Shown: positions 38,153 to 48,628 of the stretch, piece by piece
Position numbering within the stretch: position 1 is the first letter of the stretch
Layout: each line of letters starts with the position of its first letter
Origin: an uncultured Gammaproteobacteria bacterium
Lineage (GTDB): Bacteria; Pseudomonadota; Gammaproteobacteria; Pseudomonadales; Litorivicinaceae
Assembly: GCA_913042205.1 (NCBI GenBank)
Contig: CAJWIY010000003.1
Coordinates: 1 to 64,000, forward strand
Direction: 5' to 3'
DNA: 64,000 nt
The notes under the pieces: model-generated
Told to the model about the DNA's origin: nothing
Database searches by the model: none
What the model saw: only the letters and a program-made list of their open reading frames with translations
Translations under genes and position numbers: made by a program

Positions 38153-38243
38153 CAGAGGTCGCTCTTGAGAAGTTATCCAAAATCGTTGGCACCATAAGGT
38201 GTCGCGTGTTGCTTTGAATGACAAAAGTGGGGCTTGACCTCTG
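38153..38243. repeat. inverted repeat in the rpiA-fba convergent gap
   Basis: CAGAGGTC (38153-38160) and GACCTCTG (38236-38243) are perfect 8-base inverted arms separated by 75 bases. Inside is a smaller hairpin, GGCACC-ataa-GGTGTC, with one wobble pair. No T-run follows either arm, so it is not a simple terminator. It could be a structured 3' UTR or small RNA, or chance. Confidence 0.35.
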
Positions 38244-38255
38244 AACTTTTCCACC

Positions 38256-39320
38256 CTAAGAGACCCGGGGCTCCAATTCGCCTGCGGAGTAACGACCGGC
38301 CATCACCTCGAGCCCAATGACTTTTATTTTTGATGCTTGTCCCGCACAGCCAAAAGCTTCGTAGCGCGCTTTGACAATGTCGCTCATTGCTTTTTTCGCC
38401 TCCTGGAGATACTTACGTGGGTCAAACTCAGATGGATTTTTCAAAAGATAGCGACGAATTGCGCCAGTAGACGCCAAGCGTAAGTCTGTATCGATGTTTA
38501 TCTTGCGAACTCCATGTTTTATTCCTTCCTGAATCTCTTCAACAGGAACACCGTAAGTTTCAGGAATCTCACCGCCAAATTCATTGATCACGGCCAGCCA
38601 ATCCTGAGGTACCGAACTCGATCCATGCATCACCAAGTGTGTATCGGGTATCCGTGCGTGGATCTCTTTTATCCGATTGATTGCGAGAATGTCTCCCGTT
38701 GGTGGCCGGGTAAACTTGTAGGCACCATGCGAGGTGCCAATCGCAATCGCCAACGCATCTACTTGCGTGGTCTTGACAAAATCAGCGGCCTCATCTGGGT
38801 CGGTTAACATCTGGTCGTGTGATAGGGTCCCTTGCGCACCGACACCGTCCTCTTCACCGGCCTTACCGGTTTCCAGAGAGCCAAGACAACCAAGCTCACC
38901 TTCGACTGAAACGCCGCACGCATGGGCCATCCGGGTTGTTAGAAGCGTTGTTTCCACATTGTAGTCAAAGCTTGAGGGCGTCTTTTGATCCGGCATCAAA
39001 GAACCGTCCATCATGACCGATGAAAAACCTAACTGGATCGACTGCTGGCAGACGTCCGGTGAAGCACCGTGGTCCTGATGCATACATACAGGTATGTCAG
39101 GGAACTCTTCAACAGCCGCTTCAATTAAATGACTCAAAAAGCGGCTTCCCGCATACTTTCTCGCCCCGGCGGATGCCTGAACGATTACCGGCGCGTCAAC
39201 AACGTCTGCAGCCTCCATAATAGCGCGCATCTGTTCTAGATTATTCACATTAAATGCCGGTACCCCATAGTCCCGCTCAGCAGCATGGTCCAGCAATTGA
39301 CGCAAACTGATTAATGCCAT
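38256..39320 (-). CDS. fba: class II fructose-1,6-bisphosphate aldolase
   Basis: Zinc aldolase of glycolysis and gluconeogenesis. [29 protein letters not shown], the zinc-ligand His of [15 protein letters not shown] and [11 protein letters not shown] are visible. 354 residues, matching the subtype often named for the Calvin cycle but common in non-autotrophs. It follows pgk by 9 bases, giving the pair pgk-fba. Confidence 0.95.
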   Translation of the reverse strand: MALISLRQLLDHAAERDYGVPAFNVNNLEQMRAIMEAADVVDAPVIVQASAGARKYAGSRFLSHLIEAAVEEFPDIPVCMHQDHGASPDVCQQSIQLGFSSVMMDGSLMPDQKTPSSFDYNVETTLLTTRMAHACGVSVEGELGCLGSLETGKAGEEDGVGAQGTLSHDQMLTDPDEAADFVKTTQVDALAIAIGTSHGAYKFTRPPTGDILAINRIKEIHARIPDTHLVMHGSSSVPQDWLAVINEFGGEIPETYGVPVEEIQEGIKHGVRKINIDTDLRLASTGAIRRYLLKNPSEFDPRKYLQEAKKAMSDIVKARYEAFGCAGQASKIKVIGLEVMAGRYSAGELEPRVS

Positions 39321-39329
39321 GAAACCTCC

Positions 39330-40487
39330 TCACGAACCGGCTCTAGATTTCAACATTCTAACAGCCGGCAGCTCCTTCCCTTCTATAAACTCAAGGAACG
39401 CCCCGCCACCAGTAGAGATATAACTAATCTTATCGGCAACAGCAAACTGCTCAATCGCTGCCAGAGTGTCACCACCGCCAGCGAGACTGAATCCGTCGCT
39501 CGCTGCGATCGCAAGCGACAGGGCTCGCGTCCCACCCTCAAACTTTGGGAATTCAAACACCCCGACCGGTCCATTCCATAAAATCGTGCTCGCAGAAGCC
39601 ATCATACCTTGGTATGACGCCTGTGTTTCAGGCCCAACATCGAGAATCAAGTCGGCTTCGGCAACCTCATCGACTTGTTTCACAATTGCATCGGCATCAG
39701 CCGAAAACGCTGTCGCGACGACCACGTCGGTGGGCAGAGGAATATCAACCCTCGACATCAATAATTCCGCGTTCTGAGTGAGGTCGGGCTCCATCAGCGA
39801 TTGTCCGACACAGAAACCCGCCGCAGCCAAGAAGGTATTGGCCATTCCTCCACCGACAACGATCTGATCAACTCGGTTCGCAAGCTCTGTAAGCACGCTT
39901 AGCTTAGTCGACACCTTAGAACCACCGACGATTGCCACAGCCGGGCGGCCGGGGTAGCAGAGTACTTTTCCAAGCGCGTCAAGCTCCGCTGCCATCAATG
40001 GACCCGCAGCGACCTCGGGCGCAAATAAACCAACACCGTGCGTAGATGCTTGAGCGCGATGGGCTGTTCCGAACGCGTCCATCAAAAATACATCACACAA
40101 CGAAGCCATCTTCCTAGCTAGCGCCTCACTATCTTTTTTTTCACCTACGAGATAGCGTACATTCTCCAAAAGCACCACATCATCAGTTTGCGCAAACCCG
40201 TCTATCCAATCTGTTATCAAGGGCACTTCCCGTCCCAGTTTTTCAGATAAGGATTCTGCAACCGGTGCCAGACTGAATTCAGGTTCGAAAGCGCCTTCCT
40301 TTGGCCGACCCAAGTGGCTCATCACGGCAACCCTCGCTCCCTGTGCAAGAAGCATCTTCAGTGTAGGCAGAGCAGCGTCAATCCTTGCCGTCGATCGCAC
40401 GCGGCCCTCTTTGATTGGAACATTTAAATCCTGACGAACCAGAACGCGCTTTCCTCGTAAATCTAAATCAGACATAACTTTGATCAT
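39330..40487 (-). CDS. pgk: phosphoglycerate kinase
   Basis: Two-domain glycolytic kinase. [32 protein letters not shown], the C-terminal nucleotide site FVVATAFS... and [12 protein letters not shown] are typical. I prefer the ATG at 40487 because GGGAG lies eight bases before it (385 residues); the track begins at a GTG three codons upstream. Usually tkt, epd or gap, pgk and fba form one run; here nothing codes for glyceraldehyde-3-phosphate dehydrogenase between tkt and pgk. Confidence 0.95.
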   Translation of the reverse strand: MIKVMSDLDLRGKRVLVRQDLNVPIKEGRVRSTARIDAALPTLKMLLAQGARVAVMSHLGRPKEGAFEPEFSLAPVAESLSEKLGREVPLITDWIDGFAQTDDVVLLENVRYLVGEKKDSEALARKMASLCDVFLMDAFGTAHRAQASTHGVGLFAPEVAAGPLMAAELDALGKVLCYPGRPAVAIVGGSKVSTKLSVLTELANRVDQIVVGGGMANTFLAAAGFCVGQSLMEPDLTQNAELLMSRVDIPLPTDVVVATAFSADADAIVKQVDEVAEADLILDVGPETQASYQGMMASASTILWNGPVGVFEFPKFEGGTRALSLAIAASDGFSLAGGGDTLAAIEQFAVADKISYISTGGGAFLEFIEGKELPAVRMLKSRAGS

Positions 40488-40728
40488 TTGAATCACTCCC
40501 TAGAAATCAATTGCCAATGAAACAGCAGATCAACGAACCGGTTCCAATATCCCTCATCGTAAAAAGAGCAACCTAAAAAGCTTACCGTTAACCATCAAGT
40601 GAGTCATATAAAACACCGACGATGCCGGGCAATGATTGAAGCCGGTCGAGGTCGGAGGGACACCACGACTACGAGCGCGACGCACTAGCGATCCGAACAT
40701 CGCTATTTTTGGTGCGTCGCCATAGTAA
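40488..40728 (-). other. tkt-pgk intergenic region
   Basis: About 240 bases, the largest gap on this strand, at the place where a gap or epd gene normally lies. It contains the nested hairpin annotated separately, a second imperfect inverted repeat around CCGAC/GTCGG, and presumably the pgk promoter, for which I see no convincing boxes. I could find no protein remnant. Confidence 0.5.
40677..40720 (-). repeat. nested long hairpin directly after tkt
   Basis: GCGACGCAC (40677-40685) pairs perfectly with GTGCGTCGC (40712-40720). An inner 7-base stem, TAGCGAT (40686-40692) and ATCGCTA (40699-40705), is stacked on one side, while a 6-base TTTTTG bulge interrupts the other. On the plus strand the inner stem followed by TTTTT looks like an intrinsic terminator guarding the tkt 3' end. 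On the minus strand it would form a stable mRNA end nine bases after the tkt stop, without a U-tract. Confidence 0.6.
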
Positions 40729-42708
40729 TTATTGTACTTTGGCTGTCGCTACGACGTGCTCCACGGTAAACCCAAAATGCCGCATCACGTCACCACCGGG
40801 CCCGGATTCTCCGAAGGTACGCATCCCTATAACAGAACCATTGAGACCCACATATTTATACCAACCATCCGGATGCCCTGCCTCTACAGCCACCCGCTTC
40901 GTGCAGTTTGGTGGTAAAACGGCCTCACGGTAATCCGAATCTTGTTGATCAAAACGGCTGGTTGATGGCATAGAAACCACGCGCACCCCTGCACCCAGAG
41001 CCTCAGCAGCAGCCATCACCAACTCCACTTCGGACCCCGTTGCGATAAGGATCAACTCAAGATCGCTCGTCTCTTGCCTTAGGATATAGCCGCCTCTCGC
41101 GATATCAGCGACTTGCTGCTCATCTCTCATCTGATTAGCTAACCCTTGGCGAGACAAGGCAAGTGCGGTTGGGCCCCCGAAGGATAGAGCCTCTTTCCAG
41201 GCGACAAAGGTCTCAGTGGTGTCACAAGGTCTCCAGATTTCTAAGCCCGGCGTAGAGCGCAAACTCGCCAGCTGCTCAACCGGCTGATGTGTGGGGCCAT
41301 CCTCACCAAGCCCGATCGAATCGTGGGTAAAGACATAAACGATACGCTGCTTCATTAGCGCAGCCATACGAACCGCGTTGCGCGCATAATCCATGAAAAT
41401 CAGGAAGGTTCCCCCGAACGGAAGTAGGCCGCCATGCAAAGCCACACCATTCATAATCGCGCACATTCCAAACTCTCGCACGCCATAATGCACATAGTTT
41501 CCACCAGGGTTGTCTGCGCTGTTGACCTGATGACCTGGCCACACCGTTAAATTAGAATGACCAAGGTCAGCAGACCCACCAAACATTTCAGGGAACAATC
41601 TCGCCACGACTTCGATCGCATTCTGAGATGCTTTTCGAGTCGCAATTTTAGGCGATTCAGCTTGGGTGTCGGCAATCGCACGGTCAATGGCGACGAGCGC
41701 ATTGACAGGCAGAACCCCTTGCATACGGCGCTCAAATTCGGACGCTAGGTCTGGATATTGCTCTCGATACCCAGTGAACAACCGGTCCCACTCGGCGTGA
41801 ACCTCTGCGCCCTTGGCTTTCGCATCCCACGCATCTCGAATGTCCTCGGGGACATCGAACGGCGCATGCATCCAACCCATAGCATCACGGGTGGCTTGTA
41901 TTTCCGTATCACCCAGAGGAGCACCATGAGTTTTTTCGCTACCGGCTAGGTTGGGTGAACCAAAACCAATCACCGTACGGCAACAAATAAGCGTTGGACG
42001 CGACTTATCTTTACGCGCTGTTTCGAGTGCAGTTTCGACTTCAAGCGCATCATGACCATCGACCTCACGGATCACCTGCCAGCCATATGATTCAAAACGG
42101 GCCGGTGTGTCGTCACTGAACCAACCGCGAACGTCACCGTCAATCGAGATGCCATTATCGTCGTAAAAAACAATTAGCTTTCCCAAGCCCAATGTACCAG
42201 CCAATGAACACACCTCATGACTGACGCCCTCCATCAGGCAACCGTCACCAGCAAAACAATAGGTGTAATGATCGATAATTGGAAACTGATCGCGGTTAAA
42301 TTGTGCCGCCAAGGTCCGTTCAGCGAGCGCCATCCCCACAGCATTCGCAAGCCCCTGACCCAACGGGCCGGTCGTCGTCTCGACGCCAGCGGTGTATCCA
42401 TATTCTGGGTGACCTGGTGTCCTTGAGTTTAGTTGCCGAAACAACCTCAAGTCATCAGTCGTAACGTCGTAACCGGTCAAATGCAGTAGGGAATAAATCA
42501 GCATGGAACCGTGGCCATTCGACAACACAAACCGATCCCGGTTCGGCCATTTGGGGTCTCGTGGATTATGCCGTAACACTCGACGCCATAATACCTCAGC
42601 AACATCTGCCATACCCATCGGGGCGCCCGGATGCCCCGAGTTAGCAGCCTGTACGGCATCAATACTCAAAAAACGAATCGCGTTTGCCAGCGTCCTACGG
42701 TCAGTCAT
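40729..42708 (-). CDS. tkt: transketolase
   Basis: Thiamine-diphosphate enzyme linking glycolysis with the pentose phosphate pathway. The N-terminal [24 protein letters not shown], the ThDP motif [18 protein letters not shown] (about 156-173), [18 protein letters not shown], and the C-terminal [23 protein letters not shown] are all present. 659 residues, normal. Divergent from metK. Confidence 0.96.
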   Translation of the reverse strand: MTDRRTLANAIRFLSIDAVQAANSGHPGAPMGMADVAEVLWRRVLRHNPRDPKWPNRDRFVLSNGHGSMLIYSLLHLTGYDVTTDDLRLFRQLNSRTPGHPEYGYTAGVETTTGPLGQGLANAVGMALAERTLAAQFNRDQFPIIDHYTYCFAGDGCLMEGVSHEVCSLAGTLGLGKLIVFYDDNGISIDGDVRGWFSDDTPARFESYGWQVIREVDGHDALEVETALETARKDKSRPTLICCRTVIGFGSPNLAGSEKTHGAPLGDTEIQATRDAMGWMHAPFDVPEDIRDAWDAKAKGAEVHAEWDRLFTGYREQYPDLASEFERRMQGVLPVNALVAIDRAIADTQAESPKIATRKASQNAIEVVARLFPEMFGGSADLGHSNLTVWPGHQVNSADNPGGNYVHYGVREFGMCAIMNGVALHGGLLPFGGTFLIFMDYARNAVRMAALMKQRIVYVFTHDSIGLGEDGPTHQPVEQLASLRSTPGLEIWRPCDTTETFVAWKEALSFGGPTALALSRQGLANQMRDEQQVADIARGGYILRQETSDLELILIATGSEVELVMAAAEALGAGVRVVSMPSTSRFDQQDSDYREAVLPPNCTKRVAVEAGHPDGWYKYVGLNGSVIGMRTFGESGPGGDVMRHFGFTVEHVVATAKVQ

Positions 42709-42798
42709 ATGACATCCTTTCTAGTCACAGGGAGAGTCTTCAAATAGGCATTGTTATGAAACCTGACGCGAACCACAAGACAGGATTTCTTAAAAAAA

Positions 42799-42826
42799 TT
42801 GACATATAAGGATATCTTTATATAAT
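42799..42826 (+). promoter_or_regulatory. metK promoter with embedded palindrome
   Basis: A consensus -35 TTGACA (42799-42804) and -10 TATAAT (42821-42826) are 16 bases apart. The spacer is nearly filled by a 20-base palindrome, ATATAAGGATATCTTTATAT (42804-42823), with one mismatch. Such a site should block polymerase when bound. It could be the operator of a methionine or S-adenosylhomocysteine regulator (MetJ-, MetR- or SahR-like); no such regulator gene is in the window. The untranslated leader is short (about 20 bases), leaving no room for a riboswitch. Confidence 0.7.
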
Positions 42827-42853
42827 TATATAAAATTTATCCGAGACTTTTTC

Positions 42854-44017
42854 ATGACTGACATAACTTACTTTACGTCAGAATCTGTATCTGAAGGCCA
42901 CCCAGACAAGATGGCCGATCAGATTTCCGATGCAATTCTTGACGCATTGATTGCTGATGATAAAAACTCACGAACTGGGATAGAGACACTGGTAAAAACC
43001 GGCATGGTACTGGTGTCGGGCGAAGTTCGTACAGACGCGTGGGTCGATATCGAAGAAATCACACGCCGAGTAATAGTAGATATTGGATATGATAAGTCGT
43101 CGTTAGGCTTTGATGGTAATACGTGCGCCGTTCTCAACGGCATTGGTAAACAGTCACAAGACATCGCACAAGGCGTCGACCAAACAGAATTCCACGAGCA
43201 AGGTGCTGGTGACCAAGGCCTGATGTTTGGCTACGCAACCAACGAAACTGACAGCTTTATGCCAGCCCCGATTCACTTTTCGCACGAGCTGGTCCGCCGA
43301 CAGGCAGAGGTTCGAAAAAACGGCGAATTGGCCTACCTGCGCCCGGACGCGAAAAGTCAAGTAACGTTCGCCTACGATGGGGACGCTATCGTCGGCATTG
43401 AAGCCGTAGTGCTGTCAACACAACACAATGAAGATATTCCACTCGAACAACTCCAGCGCGACGTGAGGGAACAGATAATCACACCCGTTTTGCCCGACAC
43501 TTGGCTTACCGACCAAACCAAATACCATATCAATCCGACCGGGCGCTTTGTCGTCGGAGGTCCCGTGGGCGACGCCGGGCTCACCGGTCGCAAGATCATC
43601 GTTGATACGTATGGGGGTATGGCACGACATGGCGGCGGAGCGTTTTCCGGAAAAGACCCGTCGAAAGTCGATCGTTCCGCGGCTTATGCGGCGCGCTACG
43701 TTGCAAAAAATCTCGTAGCCGCGGGCCTTGCTGATCGATGCGAAGTACAGGTGTCATATGCCATCGGGGTTGCCGAACCGACATCGATCCGTGTTGAGAC
43801 GTTCGGCACTTCCCAATTGACCAACGCACAGCTGGATCAGCTGGTCCGCGCGCACTTTGATTTGCGCCCCAGAGCAATCTCGACCATGCTCGATCTCAAC
43901 CGCCCTATTTATCGCCCCACGGCCGCTTATGGCCACTTTGGTCGAACCGATTTGGATTTAACTTGGGAGCGCACGGACCGCGCTCAGGCACTGGCTGAAG
44001 CAGCCGCAAAGCTGTAA
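42854..44017 (+). CDS. metK: S-adenosylmethionine synthetase
   Basis: Makes SAM from methionine and ATP. The start [38 protein letters not shown], and the P-loop-like [23 protein letters not shown] are all canonical. 387 residues. ahcY follows after 20 bases, so SAM formation and S-adenosylhomocysteine removal are made together under the palindromic promoter upstream. Confidence 0.97.
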   Translation: MTDITYFTSESVSEGHPDKMADQISDAILDALIADDKNSRTGIETLVKTGMVLVSGEVRTDAWVDIEEITRRVIVDIGYDKSSLGFDGNTCAVLNGIGKQSQDIAQGVDQTEFHEQGAGDQGLMFGYATNETDSFMPAPIHFSHELVRRQAEVRKNGELAYLRPDAKSQVTFAYDGDAIVGIEAVVLSTQHNEDIPLEQLQRDVREQIITPVLPDTWLTDQTKYHINPTGRFVVGGPVGDAGLTGRKIIVDTYGGMARHGGGAFSGKDPSKVDRSAAYAARYVAKNLVAAGLADRCEVQVSYAIGVAEPTSIRVETFGTSQLTNAQLDQLVRAHFDLRPRAISTMLDLNRPIYRPTAAYGHFGRTDLDLTWERTDRAQALAEAAAKL

Positions 44018-44037
44018 CTGAAACGAGAGGCAACACA

Positions 44038-45429
44038 ATGAGCGCACTAGCAAAAGACGTATTGAAGGGTGATTACAAAATCAAAGATCTTGCACTAGCA
44101 GATTGGGGACGCAGAGAAATCCGTTTGGCAGAGAGCGAGATGCCAGCCTTGATGCGATTGCGAGAAAAATACTCAGCAGAACAGCCACTGAAAGGTGCAA
44201 AAATCATCGGCTGTATTCACATGACCGTGCAAACAGCGGTCCTAATTGAAACACTGGTCGCACTCGGTGCCGCTGTTCGCTGGAGTTCTTGTAATATTTT
44301 CTCAACGCAAGACGAAGCAGCGGCAGCCATGGTCGCTGCCGGCATCCCAGTCTATGCATGGAAGGGTCAAACCAACGAAGAGGGTGAGTGGTGCGTTGAA
44401 CAAACGATCCTGAAGGATGGCAAACCCTGGGATGCCAATATGCTACTCGACGATGGCGGCGACTTGACAGCAATGGTCCACGAGAAGTACCCCGAAATGC
44501 TGAGGCACATTCATGGTGTGACCGAAGAAACAACGACCGGTGTTCACCGCTTGGTTGAAATGTTAAACAACGGCGAACTTAAGATCCCTGCAATTAACGT
44601 CAATGACTCGGTGACGAAATCAAAAGTTGATAACAAATATGGGTGTCGTCATTCCTTGAATGATGCGATAAAACGCGGCACAGACATGCTTCTATCCGGC
44701 AAACGCGCCCTTGTGATTGGTTACGGTGATGTCGGTAAAGGCTCCGCACAGAGCCTTCGCCAGGAGGGTATGATCGTTCGTATCACAGAGACGGATCCGA
44801 TCTGCGCGATGCAGGCGTGCATGGACGGCTTTGAAGTGGTGAGCGCATACCAAAACGGTATCAAGACAGACCAGATTAAGGATATTAATAAGCGCCTGCT
44901 TGAGGACACTGATGTATTGGTTACCACCACTGGTAATATTGACGTCTGCGACAGCGCCATGCTTCAGTGCCTGAAAAAGGGCGCCATCGTTTGTAATATC
45001 GGCCACTTCGATAATGAAATCGATACCGATCACATGCGCCGGAACTGGCACTGGGAAGAAATAAAACCTCAGGTACACCAAGTGTTTCGTTCAGATGCTA
45101 ATGATGACTACTTACTCCTTCTCGCTGAGGGACGTTTAGTGAACCTCGGTAATGCGACTGGTCATCCATCACGCATTATGGACGGCTCATTCGCTAACCA
45201 AGTCCTTGCACAGATCGAGATGTATGGGCGTAGCTTCGCAGATCTACCCGAATCACAAAAGGCAGGCAACATTCAAATTGAAGTACTACCGAAGCAACTC
45301 GACGAGGAGGTGGCGAGTTGTATGGTCGAAGGGTTTGGTGGAGTGATCACCAAACTGGCTGACAAACAGGCGGACTATATCGGAGTACCAGTCAACGGCC
45401 CTTTCAAGCCCGCAGCTTATAAGTACTAG
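44038..45429 (+). CDS. ahcY: adenosylhomocysteinase
   Basis: NAD-dependent hydrolysis of S-adenosylhomocysteine to adenosine and homocysteine. Substrate region [30 protein letters not shown], the NAD motif [18 protein letters not shown] (about 221-238) and the C-terminal [10 protein letters not shown] are typical. 463 residues, including the insertion found in one major class of these enzymes. No SAH riboswitch is possible in the 20-base gap before it. Confidence 0.97.
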   Translation: MSALAKDVLKGDYKIKDLALADWGRREIRLAESEMPALMRLREKYSAEQPLKGAKIIGCIHMTVQTAVLIETLVALGAAVRWSSCNIFSTQDEAAAAMVAAGIPVYAWKGQTNEEGEWCVEQTILKDGKPWDANMLLDDGGDLTAMVHEKYPEMLRHIHGVTEETTTGVHRLVEMLNNGELKIPAINVNDSVTKSKVDNKYGCRHSLNDAIKRGTDMLLSGKRALVIGYGDVGKGSAQSLRQEGMIVRITETDPICAMQACMDGFEVVSAYQNGIKTDQIKDINKRLLEDTDVLVTTTGNIDVCDSAMLQCLKKGAIVCNIGHFDNEIDTDHMRRNWHWEEIKPQVHQVFRSDANDDYLLLLAEGRLVNLGNATGHPSRIMDGSFANQVLAQIEMYGRSFADLPESQKAGNIQIEVLPKQLDEEVASCMVEGFGGVITKLADKQADYIGVPVNGPFKPAAYKY

Positions 45430-45431
45430 CA

Positions 45432-46139
45432 ATGAAAACGCCTCGTCTGTATGCGGACGCCCTCGGCCACGCGACAGGCGAGGTGGTTTTATCTGGACGT
45501 AACCACCACTACCTCTCACGCGTCCTCCGAGCCAAAACGTCGCAAGTAATTGAGTTATTTGATGGGACTGGGCGCTCTTACCAAGCTGTAATCGAAAACA
45601 TCAGCAAACGTGAAACTATCGCCCAAATTCTCAACATGACCGAGCATAAAGACAAGCGCCTTCCGGTTACCTTGGGCCTCGCGTTGATCAGGTCAGATCG
45701 TTTCGATTGGGCGCTGCAAAAAACAACGGAACTCGGCGTACTTGCGATTCAACCACTCATTACACAATTCACTGACTCGCCACCTAACGAAGGTCGTCTC
45801 AAAAAAAAATGGGGGCACTGGCAAGAGATCTTAGTCAACGCCTGCGAGCAATCAGAAAATAATTGGCTCCCTACACTACACAGGCCTTCGTATTTGCACG
45901 AGCTTGTCTTACCTCAACAAGTTGTAATGGCCCACCCTGCCAGCGAGTCTGCGTACATTGACACCACTAAAGAATCGCTTCTATTAATTGGTCCAGAGGG
46001 CGGGTTTAGTGACGACGAAGTCAGTTCTCTTCTTAAAAAGCAGGTGAAACTCATGTCACTTGGCCCCACAGTGCTTAGAGCGGAGACCGCTGCAATTGTC
46101 GGATTGACATTGCTTGGGCATCAGTACGGTCATTACTAG
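45432..46139 (+). CDS. rsmE: 16S rRNA m3U1498 methyltransferase
   Basis: SPOUT-fold methyltransferase acting on the 30S subunit. The N-terminal PUA-like domain contains NHHYLSRVLRAKTSQVIELFDGTG; the C-terminal trefoil knot contains LLIGPEGGFSDDE and LGPTVLRAETAAIVGL. 235 residues. It begins 2 bases after ahcY, so it is part of the metK-ahcY run and uses the SAM made there. Followed by gshB. Confidence 0.95.
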   Translation: MKTPRLYADALGHATGEVVLSGRNHHYLSRVLRAKTSQVIELFDGTGRSYQAVIENISKRETIAQILNMTEHKDKRLPVTLGLALIRSDRFDWALQKTTELGVLAIQPLITQFTDSPPNEGRLKKKWGHWQEILVNACEQSENNWLPTLHRPSYLHELVLPQQVVMAHPASESAYIDTTKESLLLIGPEGGFSDDEVSSLLKKQVKLMSLGPTVLRAETAAIVGLTLLGHQYGHY

Positions 46140-46147
46140 GAGAAGGT

Positions 46148-47101
46148 GTGGGCACACCAGTAAAGAAAATTGGATTCTGGATGGATCCTATCGAGAACAT
46201 CCAACCATACAAGGATACTAGTTTTGCGCTAATGCTGGCGGCGCAAGAACTCAGTCATAAGGTCCTATACCTTCCAAAGAACGGAATGTCTCTTGATCAG
46301 GGCCAAGCCAAAGCCATTATGCAAACCGTGAGAGTCAACGATGGCGTCAGTACCAATTTCGCGGAACTCTCAGATCCAGTGGAAGCGCCCTTGTCGGACT
46401 TGGATGTGGTTATGATCCGGGTCGACCCACCCTTTGACAGCGAGTATCTATACGGGACCCACATCCTAGAACGTGCACAGAAACAAGGTGTTCGCGTAAT
46501 TAATGACCCTCAAGCGATTCGGGACTGTAACGAAAAATTATTTGCGACTGAATTCAGTGCCTTTATGCCGAAAACTGTTGTCTCGTCGAAACATGAAGCA
46601 ATTCGAACGTTCCAGAAAAGACAAGGCGATATTATTCTGAAGCCGCTCGATGGTATGGGTGGGACCGGTATTTTTCGAATCACAGCAGATGGCTTGAATC
46701 TTGGCGTGGCTCTTGAAACTCTCTCTCCTGACGAGTCTCGATTGGTGATGGCCCAAGAATATAGACCCGAAATCATGGACGGAGACCGGCGCGTTCTCAT
46801 TCTCCATGGTAAGCCGGTCTCGCATGTACTTGCACGTATCCCATCTCAAGGGGAGACACGAGGAAATCTAGCCGCCGGGGGGCGCGGTGTAACCAAGCCG
46901 ATATCGGAGGAAGAGCGGAAAATCGCTGACACAATAGGGACGGTCCTTCGTCGGCGTGGGCTTTTGTTTGTCGGTCTTGATGTTATTGGAGGACATCTCA
47001 CAGAGGTCAACGTCACTAGTCCAACATGCGTTCGCGAAATTGATGCACAAGCAGGCACGACAATCGGGAAAGACTTTTTCACAACACTTTTTAATGAGTG
47101 A
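46148..47101 (+). CDS. gshB: glutathione synthetase
   Basis: ATP-grasp ligase adding glycine to gamma-glutamylcysteine. The start KKIGFWMDPIENIQPYKDTSFALMLAAQE, the ATP loop ILKPLDGMGGTGIFRI and NVTSPTCVREIDAQAG are standard. It starts at GTG at 46148 with AGGAGAAGG upstream; 317 residues. The rsmE-gshB-yqgE-ruvX order is widely conserved. Glutathione supply fits with the persulfide dioxygenase gene elsewhere in the window. Confidence 0.96.
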   Translation: MGTPVKKIGFWMDPIENIQPYKDTSFALMLAAQELSHKVLYLPKNGMSLDQGQAKAIMQTVRVNDGVSTNFAELSDPVEAPLSDLDVVMIRVDPPFDSEYLYGTHILERAQKQGVRVINDPQAIRDCNEKLFATEFSAFMPKTVVSSKHEAIRTFQKRQGDIILKPLDGMGGTGIFRITADGLNLGVALETLSPDESRLVMAQEYRPEIMDGDRRVLILHGKPVSHVLARIPSQGETRGNLAAGGRGVTKPISEEERKIADTIGTVLRRRGLLFVGLDVIGGHLTEVNVTSPTCVREIDAQAGTTIGKDFFTTLFNE

Positions 47102-47141
47102 GATACACTAACTTAACGCGGTCGCGAAAGAGATAGATGCT

Positions 47142-47711
47142 ATGAGCGAAGAATCAGGACAAACAACTTTTCATGGTCAATTTCTGGTATCCATGCCAGA
47201 TCTAAAAGATGGCATTTTTGACTCGTCACTGGTGTTGATATGTGAGCATGGCGAAACGGGTGCAATGGGCTTTATCGTCAATAAGCCAACTGAATTCTCC
47301 GTACATGAAATCTTCGAACAACTTGGCCTAGACACCGCCGATACATTGGATCGCGAGGTTTCGGTCATGACCGGGGGGCCAGTCGAGCCACAACGGGGCT
47401 TTTTGCTCTCAAACCACCCGATCACCGACGATGTGGTTGAAATCCTTGATGGACTATACCTAGCATCGAGTCCTGATGTGCTTCCACTCGCCATTCAGGC
47501 ACTCAACGAAGGAGATGCTATTTTCATCCTCGGCTACTCAGGTTGGTCAGAAGGACAACTGGAATCTGAAATGGCAGCAAATACGTGGATAAATGTTCCA
47601 TGGAATTCCGATGTGATCTTTCAGATCCCAACCAGTGACAGACAAAGAGCAGCGCTGGCACAACTCGGAATCGATCCCATCCAACTCTCACAAGGAGCGG
47701 GCCACGCCTGA
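47142..47711 (+). CDS. yqgE: UPF0301 protein YqgE/AlgH
   Basis: 189 residues with the family start GQFLVSMPDLKDGIFDSSLVLICEHGETGAMGFIVNKP and GGPVEPQRGFLL. In Pseudomonas the orthologue AlgH affects alginate expression, but its molecular function is unknown. Its stop overlaps the ruvX start (TGATG), a near-universal pairing in gammaproteobacteria that suggests linked roles. Confidence 0.93.
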   Translation: MSEESGQTTFHGQFLVSMPDLKDGIFDSSLVLICEHGETGAMGFIVNKPTEFSVHEIFEQLGLDTADTLDREVSVMTGGPVEPQRGFLLSNHPITDDVVEILDGLYLASSPDVLPLAIQALNEGDAIFILGYSGWSEGQLESEMAANTWINVPWNSDVIFQIPTSDRQRAALAQLGIDPIQLSQGAGHA

Positions 47712-48124
47712 TGCCCCTTGCTATTGGTTTTGATTTCGGCCTGACTCGAATTGGCGTCGCCACGGGTCAGACCCTGACGCAGACGGCAACGCCACTAACC
47801 GCCGTCGTCGCGGAACATGGAGTTCCCGATTGGGACGACATAGCGGTAATACTGGACGATTGGAAACCAGATATTGTTGTCGTCGGATTACCACTCCACG
47901 AGGATGGTTCAATGAGCGAAATGGCAGAGCGTGCAAAAACGTTCGGACAGCGACTGCATGGAAAATTCGGTGTTCAAATCGCATTTATCGATGAATATCA
48001 CAGCACACGCGAGGCGCGTGAGCATTTAAACTATCATGGCAAAGCGAGCGACCTATACGGGAAGCTAGATGCGACAGCCGCCAGCGTGATATTGGAACGT
48101 TGGCTTGGAGACCAACATGCGTGA
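47711..48124 (+). CDS. ruvX: RuvX/YqgF family RNase H-fold nuclease
   Basis: RNase H-fold protein linked to Holliday junction processing and to 16S pre-rRNA end maturation. IGFDFGLTRIGVATGQ carries the first Asp, VVVGLPLHEDGSM the middle block and IDEYHSTREAREHL the C-terminal acidic residue. 137 residues. The pyrR start lies within its last codons. Confidence 0.93.
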   Translation: MPLAIGFDFGLTRIGVATGQTLTQTATPLTAVVAEHGVPDWDDIAVILDDWKPDIVVVGLPLHEDGSMSEMAERAKTFGQRLHGKFGVQIAFIDEYHSTREAREHLNYHGKASDLYGKLDATAASVILERWLGDQHA

Positions 48125-48620
48125 GATTCGATCCCAGAAAGAGACCGTCGATGCACTCGCACACCTAATCAGACAAGTGAAACAAACATACTCAAACGAG
48201 CAACCACTGGTCGTGGGGATCCACACTGGAGGGGCTTGGATTGCGTCACTTATCTGTACCCAACTCCATTGGGATGAACCAGCAACCCTCGATATATCCC
48301 TCTATCGGGATGATTTCGAGACTAGTGGCCTTAAACGCTCTGGCATCACCGATCGAATGCCAAAACAATTGAATGGCGAAAGTATTCTTTTAGTTGATGA
48401 TGTGCTGTTTACGGGAAGGACTATACGGGCCGCCATCAATGTGCTGTTCGACTACGGTCGTCCCGGGCGCATTGATCTGGCGGTCCTATTCGATCGGGGT
48501 GGCCGCGAGTTACCTATCGAACCAAATTTTCTTGGAGAATCTCTTGGTGAAAAAGGGGTCGGACGGTGTAAACTCTCCGGGCCAGAGCCTTTAGCGCTCA
48601 TGACTCCGGACTCAGAATAA
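48117..48620 (+). CDS. pyrR: PyrR, pyrimidine regulator / uracil phosphoribosyltransferase
   Basis: PRTase-fold protein; the PRPP loop is [20 protein letters not shown] (about 92-111), with [11 protein letters not shown] upstream. In Bacillus PyrR binds pyr mRNA; in Pseudomonas PyrR has been linked to pyrimidine control as well. I use the ATG at 48117 (167 residues) with GGAG upstream; the track begins at a TTG four codons earlier. No attenuator hairpin precedes it, since it starts inside ruvX. Confidence 0.9.
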   Translation: MREIRSQKETVDALAHLIRQVKQTYSNEQPLVVGIHTGGAWIASLICTQLHWDEPATLDISLYRDDFETSGLKRSGITDRMPKQLNGESILLVDDVLFTGRTIRAAINVLFDYGRPGRIDLAVLFDRGGRELPIEPNFLGESLGEKGVGRCKLSGPEPLALMTPDSE

Positions 48621-48628
48621 GGAACGCC

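Noticed and set aside
42709-44037. SAM or SAH riboswitch before metK or ahcY
   Set aside because: The metK leader after the promoter is only about 20 bases and the metK-ahcY gap is 20 bases; neither can hold such a structure.
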